From positions 4,365 to 68,364 of the forward strand of contig CAYTTY010000016.1 of assembly GCA_964440935.1 (NCBI GenBank): DNA of 64,000 bases, given 5' to 3'. This stretch comes from WJJR01 sp964440935 (GTDB taxonomy: Bacteria; Zixibacteria; MSB-5A5; WJJR01). Under the pieces are notes generated by a model. That model saw only the letters and a program-made list of their open reading frames with translations, had not been told where the DNA came from and did not search any database. Shown here piece after piece: positions 52,337-61,651 of the stretch (its first letter is position 1; every line of letters starts with the position of its first letter). Made by a program: the position numbers and the translations under genes.

Positions 52337-52915
52337 ATGTCATATGGTATTGCCCATAGATCGGGCATGATTGCCCGACAGCTGGCCATCGCTACGGTGC
52401 TCCTTGCGGTCGTGGTTGGGTGTGCGAATCCATTTTCCCCGCCGGACGTTGGTCCGACCGGCGGATCTCCGATCAAACCACTCAATTCTCCGGAGAATGT
52501 CCTGGAGAACTTGCAGTACGCGTATGAGCAACGCGATTTCGATGTCTACGAAGAACTGCTCGACGAGGACTTTCGTTTCGTCTATTTTGATCCTGAGCAA
52601 ATCGAAGGGATTGAAACGGTGATTGTGCCGCGCGACGGACCGTCGGGTGATCTGGAGCGTACGCGACGGCTGTTTCGGGTCTTTGATGAAATCCGATTGC
52701 CAGTATTCGATACCGTTGCCAGTTCGTTCGACACGACCGTCACACCACCATTACCGCAGCGCCGCGTGGCCTTCCAATTGACCGTACGCGACCTGGACGG
52801 CGACTTCGATTTCGAATCGTATGAGGCCACCGGCGATGCGCTTTTCACGTTTCGCCAGTCGGCCACCGATCGTCTGTGGCGCATAGTCCGCTGGGAAGAC
52901 CTGTCCAATCAGTAA
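52337..52915 (+). CDS. Lipoprotein, NTF2-like (copy 2 of a pair)
   Basis: 192 residues from the ATG at 52337, or 182 from the ATG at 52367. Lipobox VVGC (Cys near residue 28 or 18). The mature protein follows the same plan as copy 1: a Pro/Gly linker, NVLENLQYAYEQRDFDVYEE, then strands ending LWRIVRWEDLSNQ. The shared LENLxxAxExxxxxxY and WxIVxWEDL signatures show a duplication. It starts 2 bp after copy 1. Confidence 0.7.
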   Translation: MSYGIAHRSGMIARQLAIATVLLAVVVGCANPFSPPDVGPTGGSPIKPLNSPENVLENLQYAYEQRDFDVYEELLDEDFRFVYFDPEQIEGIETVIVPRDGPSGDLERTRRLFRVFDEIRLPVFDTVASSFDTTVTPPLPQRRVAFQLTVRDLDGDFDFESYEATGDALFTFRQSATDRLWRIVRWEDLSNQ

Positions 52916-52935
52916 CATTTGATACAGAGCGTTTA

Positions 52936-53186
52936 ATGTGGCGTCACCCGCCCTCGGGTGACGTCTTGTCGGTCGTGGAGATAGCAGTCACGCGACGGCG
53001 CGTGACGGCACTCTGGAATCGGACAGTTATTCTGACAACAGCTATATATAGCAATTGTCATAAATCCTTTCCGTTTGGATCTGGGTGCCACGGGCCTCAA
53101 GGCTCGTGGCACCCAGATGTTATCACGATATACACGGTGCCTCGCTTCTCCTCAATCGGACATTTATAATGACAGCCGCTATAACA
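52936..53186. repeat. Composite MITE-like repeat, inverted relative to the 30.9-kb copy
   Basis: Unit A (52936-53046) is the near-identical reverse complement of 30848-30960, with two GTCACCC/GGGTGAC and CACGCG/CGCGTG hairpins. Unit B (53047-53186) starts GCAATTGTCATAAATCC and ends with the inverted motif GACAGCCGCTATA. It holds the hairpin GGTGCCACGGGCC/GGCTCGTGGCACC. Bases 53106-53180 recur in reverse complement at 63926-64000 with about six differences, all transitions. An apparent 97-codon frame across it is an artefact of the repeat. Confidence 0.8.
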
Positions 53187-53500
53187 GGCTAAGTTGGAAC
53201 GTATTAACGACTTCTCAGTCGTTGTGTGCAAATCGCTGCACACCTGGCAGACGGCCGATATTCAATAATTCATGAAATGCCCGAAGCGGTATCACTGCTG
53301 ATTCCGTGGTGCTTGCCGATAGTTGTGACAGATACAACGCAATCCGTCTGGGCTGGACGGAGTGGTGAATCGGTCACCAATTGGGCAATGTGGCCGATCA
53401 TCAATAGGTGAAGGCAATTGTACGAGGAACCCACACGGTAACCGGCAGCGCGCGTTTTCTATGATCATCATCATGCCGGCATCACCGGAGGACAGGCACC
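53187..53500. other. Upstream region of the TonB-receptor operon
   Basis: 314 bp without a gene. It ends in GGAGGACAGGCACC directly before the receptor ATG, a strong ribosome-binding site. I looked for a cobalamin-type riboswitch, which is common ahead of TonB receptors, and did not see its conserved boxes. No clear operator palindrome was found either. Confidence 0.5.
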
Positions 53501-56413
53501 ATGCGTAGACGATACACGTTACGCTCACAAATGACGGCGGCTGGTGTTATCGCGGCGTTGCTGTTGACCGCGGCGATGGTCCATGCCGGAACGACCGGTA
53601 AGATCTCCGGAACGGTCACGGACAGCAGGACGGGCGAGCCGATCGCGGGCGCGATTGTCAAAGTCGTCGGAACCGATCTGGAAACACGCACCGACGCCAA
53701 TGGCAATTACGTGATCCTCAACGTCCCCGTCGGCAGCCACACGATCGAAGCAACGCTCATCGGTGAGGAGACCAACCCGGCCGAAACCGAACTGTTGTTG
53801 TTCCAGCAGATCGAAGTTCGGGACTTGAAAGTGTCGGTCGACTTGGACACCGAACACGACATCATGTTGTCGTCGGAGCCGGTCGAAATGGGCACGATTG
53901 TGGTGATCGCCGAACGTCCACTAGTGATCAAAGACCGCACCGCCTCGATGCGCATTGTCGAACGTGAGGAGATTCAAGATCTGCCGACACGTGGATACCG
54001 TGAGATTGTCGCGTTGCAGCCGGGTGTGGTGCAGCGTGTCGGCAATCTGCTGAACATCCGCGGCGGGCGATTCTCAGAGGTCGCCTACTACGTCGATGGA
54101 TTTTCGCAGCAGGATCCGTTAACCGGTATCTCCACGACTGAAATCAATAACAATGATCTCGAAGAAGTCGCGATCACCACCGGCGGATTTAATGCCGAGT
54201 ACGGTTGGATCGCATCCGGCGCTATCAACGTCACCACCAAGGAAGGCGGTGACCGGTTGGCAGGGACATTCGAGGCCGTCTCGGACAACTTTCACGGCAG
54301 TTCATATGACTACAACATCTACGACGCCAGCCTGTCGGGACCGCTTGCCCTGGGCGGGGACATCGGGACGTTCATTGTTTCCGGTGAGCGCCGATGGAAG
54401 GGTGATCGCGAACCGTCGGTGATCGCCGGTGGACCGTTGGATCACAACAGCAGCGGCGGCTGGACGTTGCGCAGCAAACTCAATTTCGATCTGACGTCCG
54501 AAATCGAATTGAAACTGGGCGGAATCTTTTCGTCAGACAATTGGGATTTCTGGCTGAGCTCTTATCAGTTCAACTCGGGGCATGCCCCCCGTCTGGAAGA
54601 CCGCAATCACTCGCTGTACGCGACCATCGAACACGTCATCAACCCGCGCACATTCTATACCCTGTCGGGCAACTACTTTTCGACGGAGCGTGAACGCGGC
54701 GATGCGACCCACTTCAGCGACATCTGGGCGTACGGCCGTCCGGGAACCGATCCCAACACCGATGCGACGGGGTTGTTTTACGCGTGGGATGACATCAATG
54801 GTGAGACGCCAGTCGAAGACACCGTGATCGACGGGCGGACGTATCCGATTCGCGGTGCCGAAGCCGCGACTTGGGTTGATTACCTGCATCGCAAGTCCTC
54901 ATATGTCGGCTTTGATTTCGACATTGTCAGCCAGCTTCATCCGCGGCACGAAGTCCGAGCCGGTGTTGACTACCAGCGGCATACGTTGCGGCGGTACTAC
55001 CACCTGACTCCGAATCTCGTCTACCTCGGGCACGAGGACGGCGGCCAGGGATTCGATGCGGTCGACCGGTATGGATACAACGTCACCGGCGAAAGCGAGA
55101 TGGACGCGGGATTGGATGGGGCGAAGCATCCGTTGACCTTTGCGGCCTTCGTGCAGGACAAGTTCGAACTCGATGGCATGATTATTAACGCCGGTTTGCG
55201 TCTCGACTATCTCAATGTCAATACCAAGCGATTGCGCGACGAAACCAGTCCACTCGATCCGGATCATTATCTCGAACAGGCGCGGAACGGCGTCCCGATC
55301 ACCGAAGAGCAGCGGGACCTCGCCGGACGGCTTGATCCGGGCGATCTTGAAGATTCCAAAGCCGAAGTCGAGCTGTCGCCGCGTATCGGGCTGGCATTTC
55401 CGGTTGCCGAACACACCGTCTTTCACGCGTCGTACGGTCGTTTTATGCAGCGGCCCGACCTGATGAATTTGTATGTGTCGTACGATTTCCTGGAGTACAT
55501 GCTGACCGAGGGACAGTTCTTCTACCCATTTGGCAATCCGAATCTACGGCCGGAACGCACATCGGCTTATGAGATTGGGCTCACACGTCAACTCGGCGAC
55601 AACAGCAAGCTCGGCCTCACCGCGTACTACAAGGACGTGATGGGGCTTACCCAAGTGGTGCAACAAACTTCATCGGTGGGAAGTTTCGGCACCTATCGCA
55701 ACTCGGACTTCGGCACCATCAAAGGGATCGAAGCCAGTTTCGAACTGCGACGGTCGCAGAACATATCGTTTACCGGAAGTTACACGCTGTCGCATGCAAC
55801 CGGAACCGGTTCGACAGCGCTGTCGCAGCAAACGATTGCGCATCAGGGTCTGGAGCCGCCGCGTGTGGCGATGCCGCTCGACCACGATCAACGTCATAAG
55901 TTCACCGCGATCTTCGACATTCGCGCCGGACGTCACGAAGGCCCGACGCTCGGCAGCTGGCGGCCATTCGAAAACGCCGGTGTCAATTTCGCCTTCCGGG
56001 TCGGTAGTGGATTCCCGTATACGCCGACCGTCGTCAACGATTTGGTGTCACTGAGCGGCTCAGGACAGAAGACGACCGGGCCGATCAATTCACGGTATGG
56101 TCCGTGGACGTCACAACTCGACTTGAAGGCGACGAAGGGTTTTATGTGGGGACGCACTCAGCTTGAACTGCAGCTGTGGGTCATCAACGTGTTCAATACC
56201 GAAAACGTGGATTTTGTCTATAGCAGCACCGGATTGCCGAATTCAACCGGCTGGCTGGAGACAGAAGAGGGCCAGAAGTGGTTGGATTCACACGCGAGCA
56301 CCCGTGATTCGTCGGGCCTCACGGCGGAGGAGAAATACCGTCTGCGTGAAAACGACCCGACCAATTACGGCGTTCCGCGCCAAATCCGTGCCGGCATCAA
56401 ATTCCTGTTCTAA
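53501..56413 (+). CDS. TonB-dependent outer-membrane receptor with carboxypeptidase-regulatory-like domain
   Basis: 970 residues. Signal peptide (about 1-29, ending MVHA), then a beta-sandwich regulatory-like domain (GKISGTVTDSRTGEPIAGAI, about 32-115). The plug follows (TRGYREIVALQPGVVQ, LNIRGGRFSEVAYYVDG, INVTTKEGG), and then a ~22-strand barrel ending IRAGIKFLF with the usual terminal Phe. This is the SusC-like layout of Bacteroidota and relatives. It would import a large or scarce nutrient using energy from the ExbB/ExbD/TonB system at 28-32 kb. The substrate is unknown. It starts an operon with the exoprotein and the PorV-like gene. Confidence 0.93.
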   Translation: MRRRYTLRSQMTAAGVIAALLLTAAMVHAGTTGKISGTVTDSRTGEPIAGAIVKVVGTDLETRTDANGNYVILNVPVGSHTIEATLIGEETNPAETELLLFQQIEVRDLKVSVDLDTEHDIMLSSEPVEMGTIVVIAERPLVIKDRTASMRIVEREEIQDLPTRGYREIVALQPGVVQRVGNLLNIRGGRFSEVAYYVDGFSQQDPLTGISTTEINNNDLEEVAITTGGFNAEYGWIASGAINVTTKEGGDRLAGTFEAVSDNFHGSSYDYNIYDASLSGPLALGGDIGTFIVSGERRWKGDREPSVIAGGPLDHNSSGGWTLRSKLNFDLTSEIELKLGGIFSSDNWDFWLSSYQFNSGHAPRLEDRNHSLYATIEHVINPRTFYTLSGNYFSTERERGDATHFSDIWAYGRPGTDPNTDATGLFYAWDDINGETPVEDTVIDGRTYPIRGAEAATWVDYLHRKSSYVGFDFDIVSQLHPRHEVRAGVDYQRHTLRRYYHLTPNLVYLGHEDGGQGFDAVDRYGYNVTGESEMDAGLDGAKHPLTFAAFVQDKFELDGMIINAGLRLDYLNVNTKRLRDETSPLDPDHYLEQARNGVPITEEQRDLAGRLDPGDLEDSKAEVELSPRIGLAFPVAEHTVFHASYGRFMQRPDLMNLYVSYDFLEYMLTEGQFFYPFGNPNLRPERTSAYEIGLTRQLGDNSKLGLTAYYKDVMGLTQVVQQTSSVGSFGTYRNSDFGTIKGIEASFELRRSQNISFTGSYTLSHATGTGSTALSQQTIAHQGLEPPRVAMPLDHDQRHKFTAIFDIRAGRHEGPTLGSWRPFENAGVNFAFRVGSGFPYTPTVVNDLVSLSGSGQKTTGPINSRYGPWTSQLDLKATKGFMWGRTQLELQLWVINVFNTENVDFVYSSTGLPNSTGWLETEEGQKWLDSHASTRDSSGLTAEEKYRLRENDPTNYGVPRQIRAGIKFLF

Positions 56414-56443
56414 GTGGACCATGGAGGAGCGGGGGATCATCCA

Positions 56444-59437
56444 ATGCGTGTAACTCGAATCATACTGACGGTTGTCTGCTTCACGCTGTGCACCACCACC
56501 GTTGCTCTGGCGGGAGGAGGACCGGTCGCGGTTGCACCGGCCTCAGTGGACAACTCGGCCTTTATCGGTGTCAATAATCTGCAAATGATGGTCAGCAATG
56601 TGGGATCGTTTGCGTTCGACCCGACCAATCGCTTCGGCAGCGATGCTGGACTGTACTTCCCGCGTGGGACCAACAAGACGGTGATCTTCGCCGGTGGGAT
56701 TTGGGTCGGTGCGCGTGTGAATGGTCAACCACGCATCTCGGTGGCGGAATACACCCAGGAGTTTCGTCCCGGCACCGCCGAAGACGGCGAGTACACACCT
56801 GATCAGTCGCGTTTCCGCGTCTACAAAATCGCGCGTGGGGATGATGCCGAGTCGAATCCCGACTACGCCAACTGGCCGTTCCAGGATGGCGCTCCGGCAG
56901 TGACGGACGCCTTTGGCGATGATTCGCTCGACGCCGATGGCAATCGCATTCCGCAGTTGTTCGGCGATGAGGCCCTCTACGCCGTGTACCACGATCTCAA
57001 TCCGGGTGCGCACACGAATCAAGCCGGATCGACACAGCCACTGGGTTTGGAGATCCAGCAGCATGTGTTCGCGTTTGGGCGCTCGGGTGCATTGGGAAAT
57101 GTCATCTTCCTGAAATTCGTGATCATCAACGAAGGCAACAACCTTCTCGAAGATAGCTATGTCTCGTTGTGGTGTGATCCCGACGTCGGCGATCCGTTCG
57201 ACGACCTCGTCGGTTGTGACACCAGTTTGATGGTCGGCTATGCCTACAATGAGGGACCGGATCCGATTTACGGCACCGGTGCACCGGCGGTCGGCTATGA
57301 CTTTTTGCAGGGTCCGATCATCGCCTCACCGGGAGACAGCGCTCGGTATCGCAATGAGTGGATTCAGGGGTTTCGCAACCTGCCGATGGCATCGTTCAAT
57401 CTGTACACGGCCGGCAAAGATCCGACGAACAGCCAGGAAACCTACAACTATATGCAAGGTCTGACCCCGTCGGGTGACACGGTCTACGATCCACTCGACA
57501 ATCCCACAGCGTTCCAGGTCGCCGGTGACCCGGTGACAGGCGAGGGATGGACCGACGTGAACGGGAACGACCGCCGTTTCATGATGACCACCGGACCATT
57601 TACGATGGCCGTCGGCGATACCCAGGAAGTGGTGATCGCCGTATTGGTGGGACAAGGAACGGATAACATCTCCTCCATCAGCGCGTTGCGGCAAACCTCC
57701 GCGCAGGCGCAAGCGGTGTTTGATCTGGGCTTCCATATCCCGGCCCCACCGCCGCAGCCAACTGTATGGCAGCAGCCGTTGCCGAACCGCGTCGAGTTGG
57801 TGTGGGATCACGCCGCGGAAGGCGATGTTCAGATTTCCGATGTGCTGGGCCAGCGCTTTGTCATGGAAGGGTACAATGTGTACCAGGGCGAGACGCAGGC
57901 CGGTCCGTGGAAGAAGATCGCCACGTTTGACGTCGATAACGACATCACGCGCATCTATCAAGATGAGTTCGATCCCACCGTCGGTGGCATCCAGCGAGTC
58001 ATCTCCCAACTGGGCACAAACTCCGGACTCCAGAATCACTTGACAATCACTACTGACCGGATCACCGGCAAACCGCTGGTGAACTACCGTCCGTACCATT
58101 TCGCCGTCACGGCGTACTCATACGACGAAGCCAATGTCTCCGACTATACGGTGGGCAGCAGCGTCATCGGACATCTGACCGAGGTCCTCGAAACCCAAAT
58201 TCAGAGTTTTGAGGTCGTGCCCAATTCGGTGGCTCTCGAGTTGATCGATACGGCGTCGCACGCCGAGGGGACGAGTCATGGCGAGGTGGTGATTCGCTAC
58301 TTCGAGCCGGAGAATATCACCGGCGACACATATGAAGTGACGTTCAACGAAGACCTCACGTGGAATCTCATCAACAGCACTACCGGCGAGACGCTCCTGT
58401 CGAACCAGGGCAATCAAAGCGGCGATTATGAATATGACATCGTCGACGGTGTCATGGTGCAGACGATGGGTCCCGAGCCCGGTATCCAAACCGTCACATG
58501 GGAGGAACCGGATCCGACAGCGGAACCGTGGGCGACCAGTGTCAACATCGGCGGTCCGTGGTTCGGCGGTGGATTTGTTCCGGGTGCGTGGTTCTTCGGC
58601 TCGTCGGTCACGGATATGCGTGACTTGATCCCGGTTGAGATACGGTTTTCGAACACGGAAACACAACTTGGGTATAGCTACATTCGCGGTGCTGATCCGA
58701 ATTACTCCTACGGTGGTTACGGCGAAGTTCCGTTGACGGCGTGGGATGTCAGTGTCGACCCACCGCGTCAACTCAATGTGTGTTTCGTTGAGCAGTTTGA
58801 GCTGGCCACCCATGACAATCATTGGCTGCCGAGTGATGATCCAATTACGGCACGTGAGTACCTGTTCATTCTGAACAGTGATTACTCAGAAACGCCTGAC
58901 GAGTACTACACGTCGCGTCTGCTCTTTGACAATGCAGATGAATTCGATGTGCTGTACGCATGGTGGCCTGCCGTTGCTTCCGGCCACTCCAATACGGAAT
59001 TGGCTGACGGCCAGGTGTTGCGCGTTGAAGCAGGCTACTTCAATAAGCCAGAGGATCGGTTCGTGTTTTCGACGTTAGCGGGTGGTGATGATGTCGTAGG
59101 CGCCGGCGCCGCGCGTCTCGACGACGTCCACCCGGTGCCGAATCCGTATTTTCACGCCACCGATCTCGAACCGGATGCCGGTTCCAGCCAGATCTCCTTT
59201 GTCGGATTGCCGGCGACCGATGTCACGATCGATATCTATAATCTCGCGGGTGAATTGATTCGCACGCTGACAAAAGAGAATGTCCAGCAGGGCATGATGT
59301 TTTGGGATGTGAAGACATCGCATGGACTGCCACCCGCCAGTGGAATCTATATCTATCGGGTGACCGCACGCGGCGTGGGGAGCAAGGTGGGTAAGATCGC
59401 CGTCTTCACCGAAGTCGAGCAGGTTCAGCGGTTTTAA
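56444..59437 (+). CDS. Very large secreted protein with C-terminal FlgD-like segment
   Basis: 997 residues. The ATG at 56444 opens a signal peptide (MRVTRIILTVVCFTLCTTTV, cut near ALA-GGG); upstream AGGAGCGGGGG provides a ribosome-binding site. The N-terminal two thirds are beta-rich and Gly/Asp/Asn-rich (VIFAGGIWVGARVNG onward). A fibronectin-like stretch lies near residues 440-560 (VELVWDH, then YNVYQGETQAGPWKKI). The last ~90 residues (VHPVPNPYF, DVTIDIYNLAGELIRTLTKE, ASGIYIYRVTA) match the FlgD-like/sorting-domain-like tail seen in exoproteins of FCB bacteria. It is probably surface-exposed, and type IX-like secretion is conceivable but unproven. Confidence 0.8.
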   Translation: MRVTRIILTVVCFTLCTTTVALAGGGPVAVAPASVDNSAFIGVNNLQMMVSNVGSFAFDPTNRFGSDAGLYFPRGTNKTVIFAGGIWVGARVNGQPRISVAEYTQEFRPGTAEDGEYTPDQSRFRVYKIARGDDAESNPDYANWPFQDGAPAVTDAFGDDSLDADGNRIPQLFGDEALYAVYHDLNPGAHTNQAGSTQPLGLEIQQHVFAFGRSGALGNVIFLKFVIINEGNNLLEDSYVSLWCDPDVGDPFDDLVGCDTSLMVGYAYNEGPDPIYGTGAPAVGYDFLQGPIIASPGDSARYRNEWIQGFRNLPMASFNLYTAGKDPTNSQETYNYMQGLTPSGDTVYDPLDNPTAFQVAGDPVTGEGWTDVNGNDRRFMMTTGPFTMAVGDTQEVVIAVLVGQGTDNISSISALRQTSAQAQAVFDLGFHIPAPPPQPTVWQQPLPNRVELVWDHAAEGDVQISDVLGQRFVMEGYNVYQGETQAGPWKKIATFDVDNDITRIYQDEFDPTVGGIQRVISQLGTNSGLQNHLTITTDRITGKPLVNYRPYHFAVTAYSYDEANVSDYTVGSSVIGHLTEVLETQIQSFEVVPNSVALELIDTASHAEGTSHGEVVIRYFEPENITGDTYEVTFNEDLTWNLINSTTGETLLSNQGNQSGDYEYDIVDGVMVQTMGPEPGIQTVTWEEPDPTAEPWATSVNIGGPWFGGGFVPGAWFFGSSVTDMRDLIPVEIRFSNTETQLGYSYIRGADPNYSYGGYGEVPLTAWDVSVDPPRQLNVCFVEQFELATHDNHWLPSDDPITAREYLFILNSDYSETPDEYYTSRLLFDNADEFDVLYAWWPAVASGHSNTELADGQVLRVEAGYFNKPEDRFVFSTLAGGDDVVGAGAARLDDVHPVPNPYFHATDLEPDAGSSQISFVGLPATDVTIDIYNLAGELIRTLTKENVQQGMMFWDVKTSHGLPPASGIYIYRVTARGVGSKVGKIAVFTEVEQVQRF

Positions 59438-59452
59438 GGGGGAGCTCCGGTC

Positions 59453-60493
59453 ATGGAATCGATCCATACGACGAGGGACTACGTCAAAAGAGCCAGTATG
59501 GCACTCATCGCCGGTATCGTTCTGGTGTCGGCTCCGATGACGGCCTACTGCGGCAATTCCGACCGCACCGGCACGGCCGGCGCACTGGAGTTGATTATAC
59601 CAACCGACGCACGCGGCACGGCCATGGGCGGCTCGGTTATCGCCGACGCCACCGGGGCGGAAGCGTTCTTCTGGAATCCCGCCGGCGCTGCGTTGGTGGA
59701 GGGCAGCGAGTTGATGGTCTCGCATCGCGAGTACATCGCCGATATCAGTCTCGATCATCTCGCCTTCGCGCACAACGCCGGATCGTTCGGCGTGATCGGA
59801 CTATCCATCAAGGCATTATCGATGGCGGATGAACCCGTTTACACCACACAGCAACCCGAGGGCACCGGAGAGATGTTCTCCAGCTCGTTTGTTGTTGTCG
59901 GGGCGTCGTATGCGCGCGCTATTACCGACCGCGTCAATTTCGGCGTCAACGGGCATTACATCACCGAGAAGATCTATGATGAGACCGCCAACGGCCTGGC
60001 CTTTGATATGGGATTCTTGTATCGGCCGAGCCTCAAAGGCGTGACGTTTGGTGTGGTGGTCAAGAACTATGGTCCCAAGATGTCGTTCGACGGCCCGCAC
60101 TTTGGACGGCCGGTGGACATCGGCGATCAGAATGAGGGGCATGAAGGCCGTACACAGTCGGCGACATTTGAACTGCCGTCCTTCATTCAGTTCGGCGCCG
60201 CTTGGGATCCGGTCGATACGCGCCGGCATCGTGTCCGTATGACCGGTTCGTTTCAGTCAAATAACTTCTCGGAAGATGAATTCCGCGTCGGCTCCGAGTG
60301 GGGGCTCGACGAGCAGTTTTTCATGCGAGGTGGATACATCGCCTCCAGCCAGGACAGCCATTTGTACGGTTTCAGCGTCGGGGCCGGATTGCAACTGCCG
60401 CTGGGCGGTACCGAAACATCGATTGACTACACGTGGGCAGAAGCCGGCGTCTTTGAGAGCAATCATTTCTTCACTCTCAAATTGCGGTTCTGA
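59453..60493 (+). CDS. PorV/PorQ-family outer-membrane protein
   Basis: 346 residues. The GGGGGAGC before the ATG is a good ribosome-binding site. Signal peptide (about 1-32). The mature start ALELIIPTDARGTAMGGSVI followed by GAEAFFWNPAGAAL is the hallmark of the PorV/PorQ (UPF0164) barrel family. Its members shuttle or anchor exported proteins in type IX secretion, or have unknown roles outside Bacteroidota. The protein ends in LKLRF. It is placed directly behind the large exoprotein, which suggests it helps export or anchor it. A hairpin (CCATCGCA/TGCGATGG, 60514-60541) follows. Confidence 0.88.
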   Translation: MESIHTTRDYVKRASMALIAGIVLVSAPMTAYCGNSDRTGTAGALELIIPTDARGTAMGGSVIADATGAEAFFWNPAGAALVEGSELMVSHREYIADISLDHLAFAHNAGSFGVIGLSIKALSMADEPVYTTQQPEGTGEMFSSSFVVVGASYARAITDRVNFGVNGHYITEKIYDETANGLAFDMGFLYRPSLKGVTFGVVVKNYGPKMSFDGPHFGRPVDIGDQNEGHEGRTQSATFELPSFIQFGAAWDPVDTRRHRVRMTGSFQSNNFSEDEFRVGSEWGLDEQFFMRGGYIASSQDSHLYGFSVGAGLQLPLGGTETSIDYTWAEAGVFESNHFFTLKLRF

Positions 60494-60622
60494 TGCCATG
60501 TAAGCAGCGACGTCCATCGCAATGCTGCATGTGTGCGATGGTTGGTGTGACAACAGGCGGGGGAACAATCGCATCGTTGCTGGGACAGGACGTCCCGCCA
60601 TTTCAGGACAGGTCTATCGAAG

Positions 60623-61651
60623 ATGATTGGCAGATGGACCGTGCGTGAACGACAAAAGAGACCACCGATTTTCGTTGCCGGCCGTCGACTGAGCAAGAGG
60701 ACGATGCTGTATGGCATCGTTATGTTGTGTTGTGCCGCCACCGGACTCGGTCATGCGCAGACATCGTCCACCCGCGTTCGCGTTGGCATTGTCAAAACCC
60801 TCGATCTTCCCCAGTACAACAGCGCCTACGAAGGCTTCATCAACGCCCTGAAGGCGACCGGGTACGAGCCCACGTCCACGGAGGTTACACTCTCCGGAGA
60901 CGACACGGCCATCGGAGAATCAATCAAGTCGCTCTGCCTGAAAAAACCGGACGTCATCCTGGCGCTGGGAACCAGGGCGGCTAACGAGGTGTCCAAACGG
61001 GAAAAGTCGATTCCGATCATCTACTCGATGGTGCTGGAACAGCCCGGGGGAGCCGGTACATCCGGTCTGACTGCACAACAAGCCAACGTCACGGGATCGA
61101 GTCTCAACATCCCGTTGGACGTTCAGTTCAAATACATCAAGACGGTCTTTCCGTCGACGTCACAGATCGGTCTGATCAGTAATCCGGAACGATCCGGGCA
61201 CGTGGTGGATTCGGCGCGGCAGGCGGCGAACAAGCACGGTCTGGCCCTGACAGTGCGGTCGGTGTCGAGTGAATCACAGATCCCGGATGCGGTGCGCTCG
61301 CTCGTGGATTCCATTGACGTGTTCTTCATGGTTGCCGATGCGACGGTATTTACGCCGCAATCGTCGCGATACGTCATCTTTGAATTCATCAAGGCCGGTG
61401 TGCCCATCATGGGTTTGTCGTCCGCTTATGTGAAAGCCGGGGCGGTCATGGCGCTCGATTGCGATTACACGGACATCGGACGCCAGTCGGGCGAATTGGC
61501 GGTGCGGATCCTCGCCGGGCAATCACCGGAGACGGTGTCCGAAACAACACCGCGGGTGTACATGCTGGCGGTGAATGAAAACGTACTGGAGCATTTGCGT
61601 ATCGATATAGCCGACGACGTTTTGGGACGGTCGGATGTCAAGAAGTTCTGA
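60623..61651 (+). CDS. ABC-type substrate-binding protein (ABC_sub_bind family)
   Basis: 342 residues with a basic leader and a hydrophobic signal segment (MLYGIVMLCCAATGLGHAQ). The mature part is a two-lobed binding protein of the TrpX/YtcQ-like ABC_sub_bind family: VRVGIVKTLDLPQYNSAYEG, KPDVILALGTRAANEV, IPIIYSMVLEQPG, VFFMVADATVF and a final VYMLAVNENVLEHL. No permease or ATPase gene is adjacent; a sensor kinase follows with a 17-bp overlap. That suggests the protein serves as a ligand sensor for the kinase. Confidence 0.87.
   Translation: MIGRWTVRERQKRPPIFVAGRRLSKRTMLYGIVMLCCAATGLGHAQTSSTRVRVGIVKTLDLPQYNSAYEGFINALKATGYEPTSTEVTLSGDDTAIGESIKSLCLKKPDVILALGTRAANEVSKREKSIPIIYSMVLEQPGGAGTSGLTAQQANVTGSSLNIPLDVQFKYIKTVFPSTSQIGLISNPERSGHVVDSARQAANKHGLALTVRSVSSESQIPDAVRSLVDSIDVFFMVADATVFTPQSSRYVIFEFIKAGVPIMGLSSAYVKAGAVMALDCDYTDIGRQSGELAVRILAGQSPETVSETTPRVYMLAVNENVLEHLRIDIADDVLGRSDVKKF

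Noticed and set aside
53187..53500. Possible cobalamin riboswitch ahead of the TonB receptor
   Set aside because: The conserved boxes of that riboswitch were not found, and no other known riboswitch pattern was recognised.
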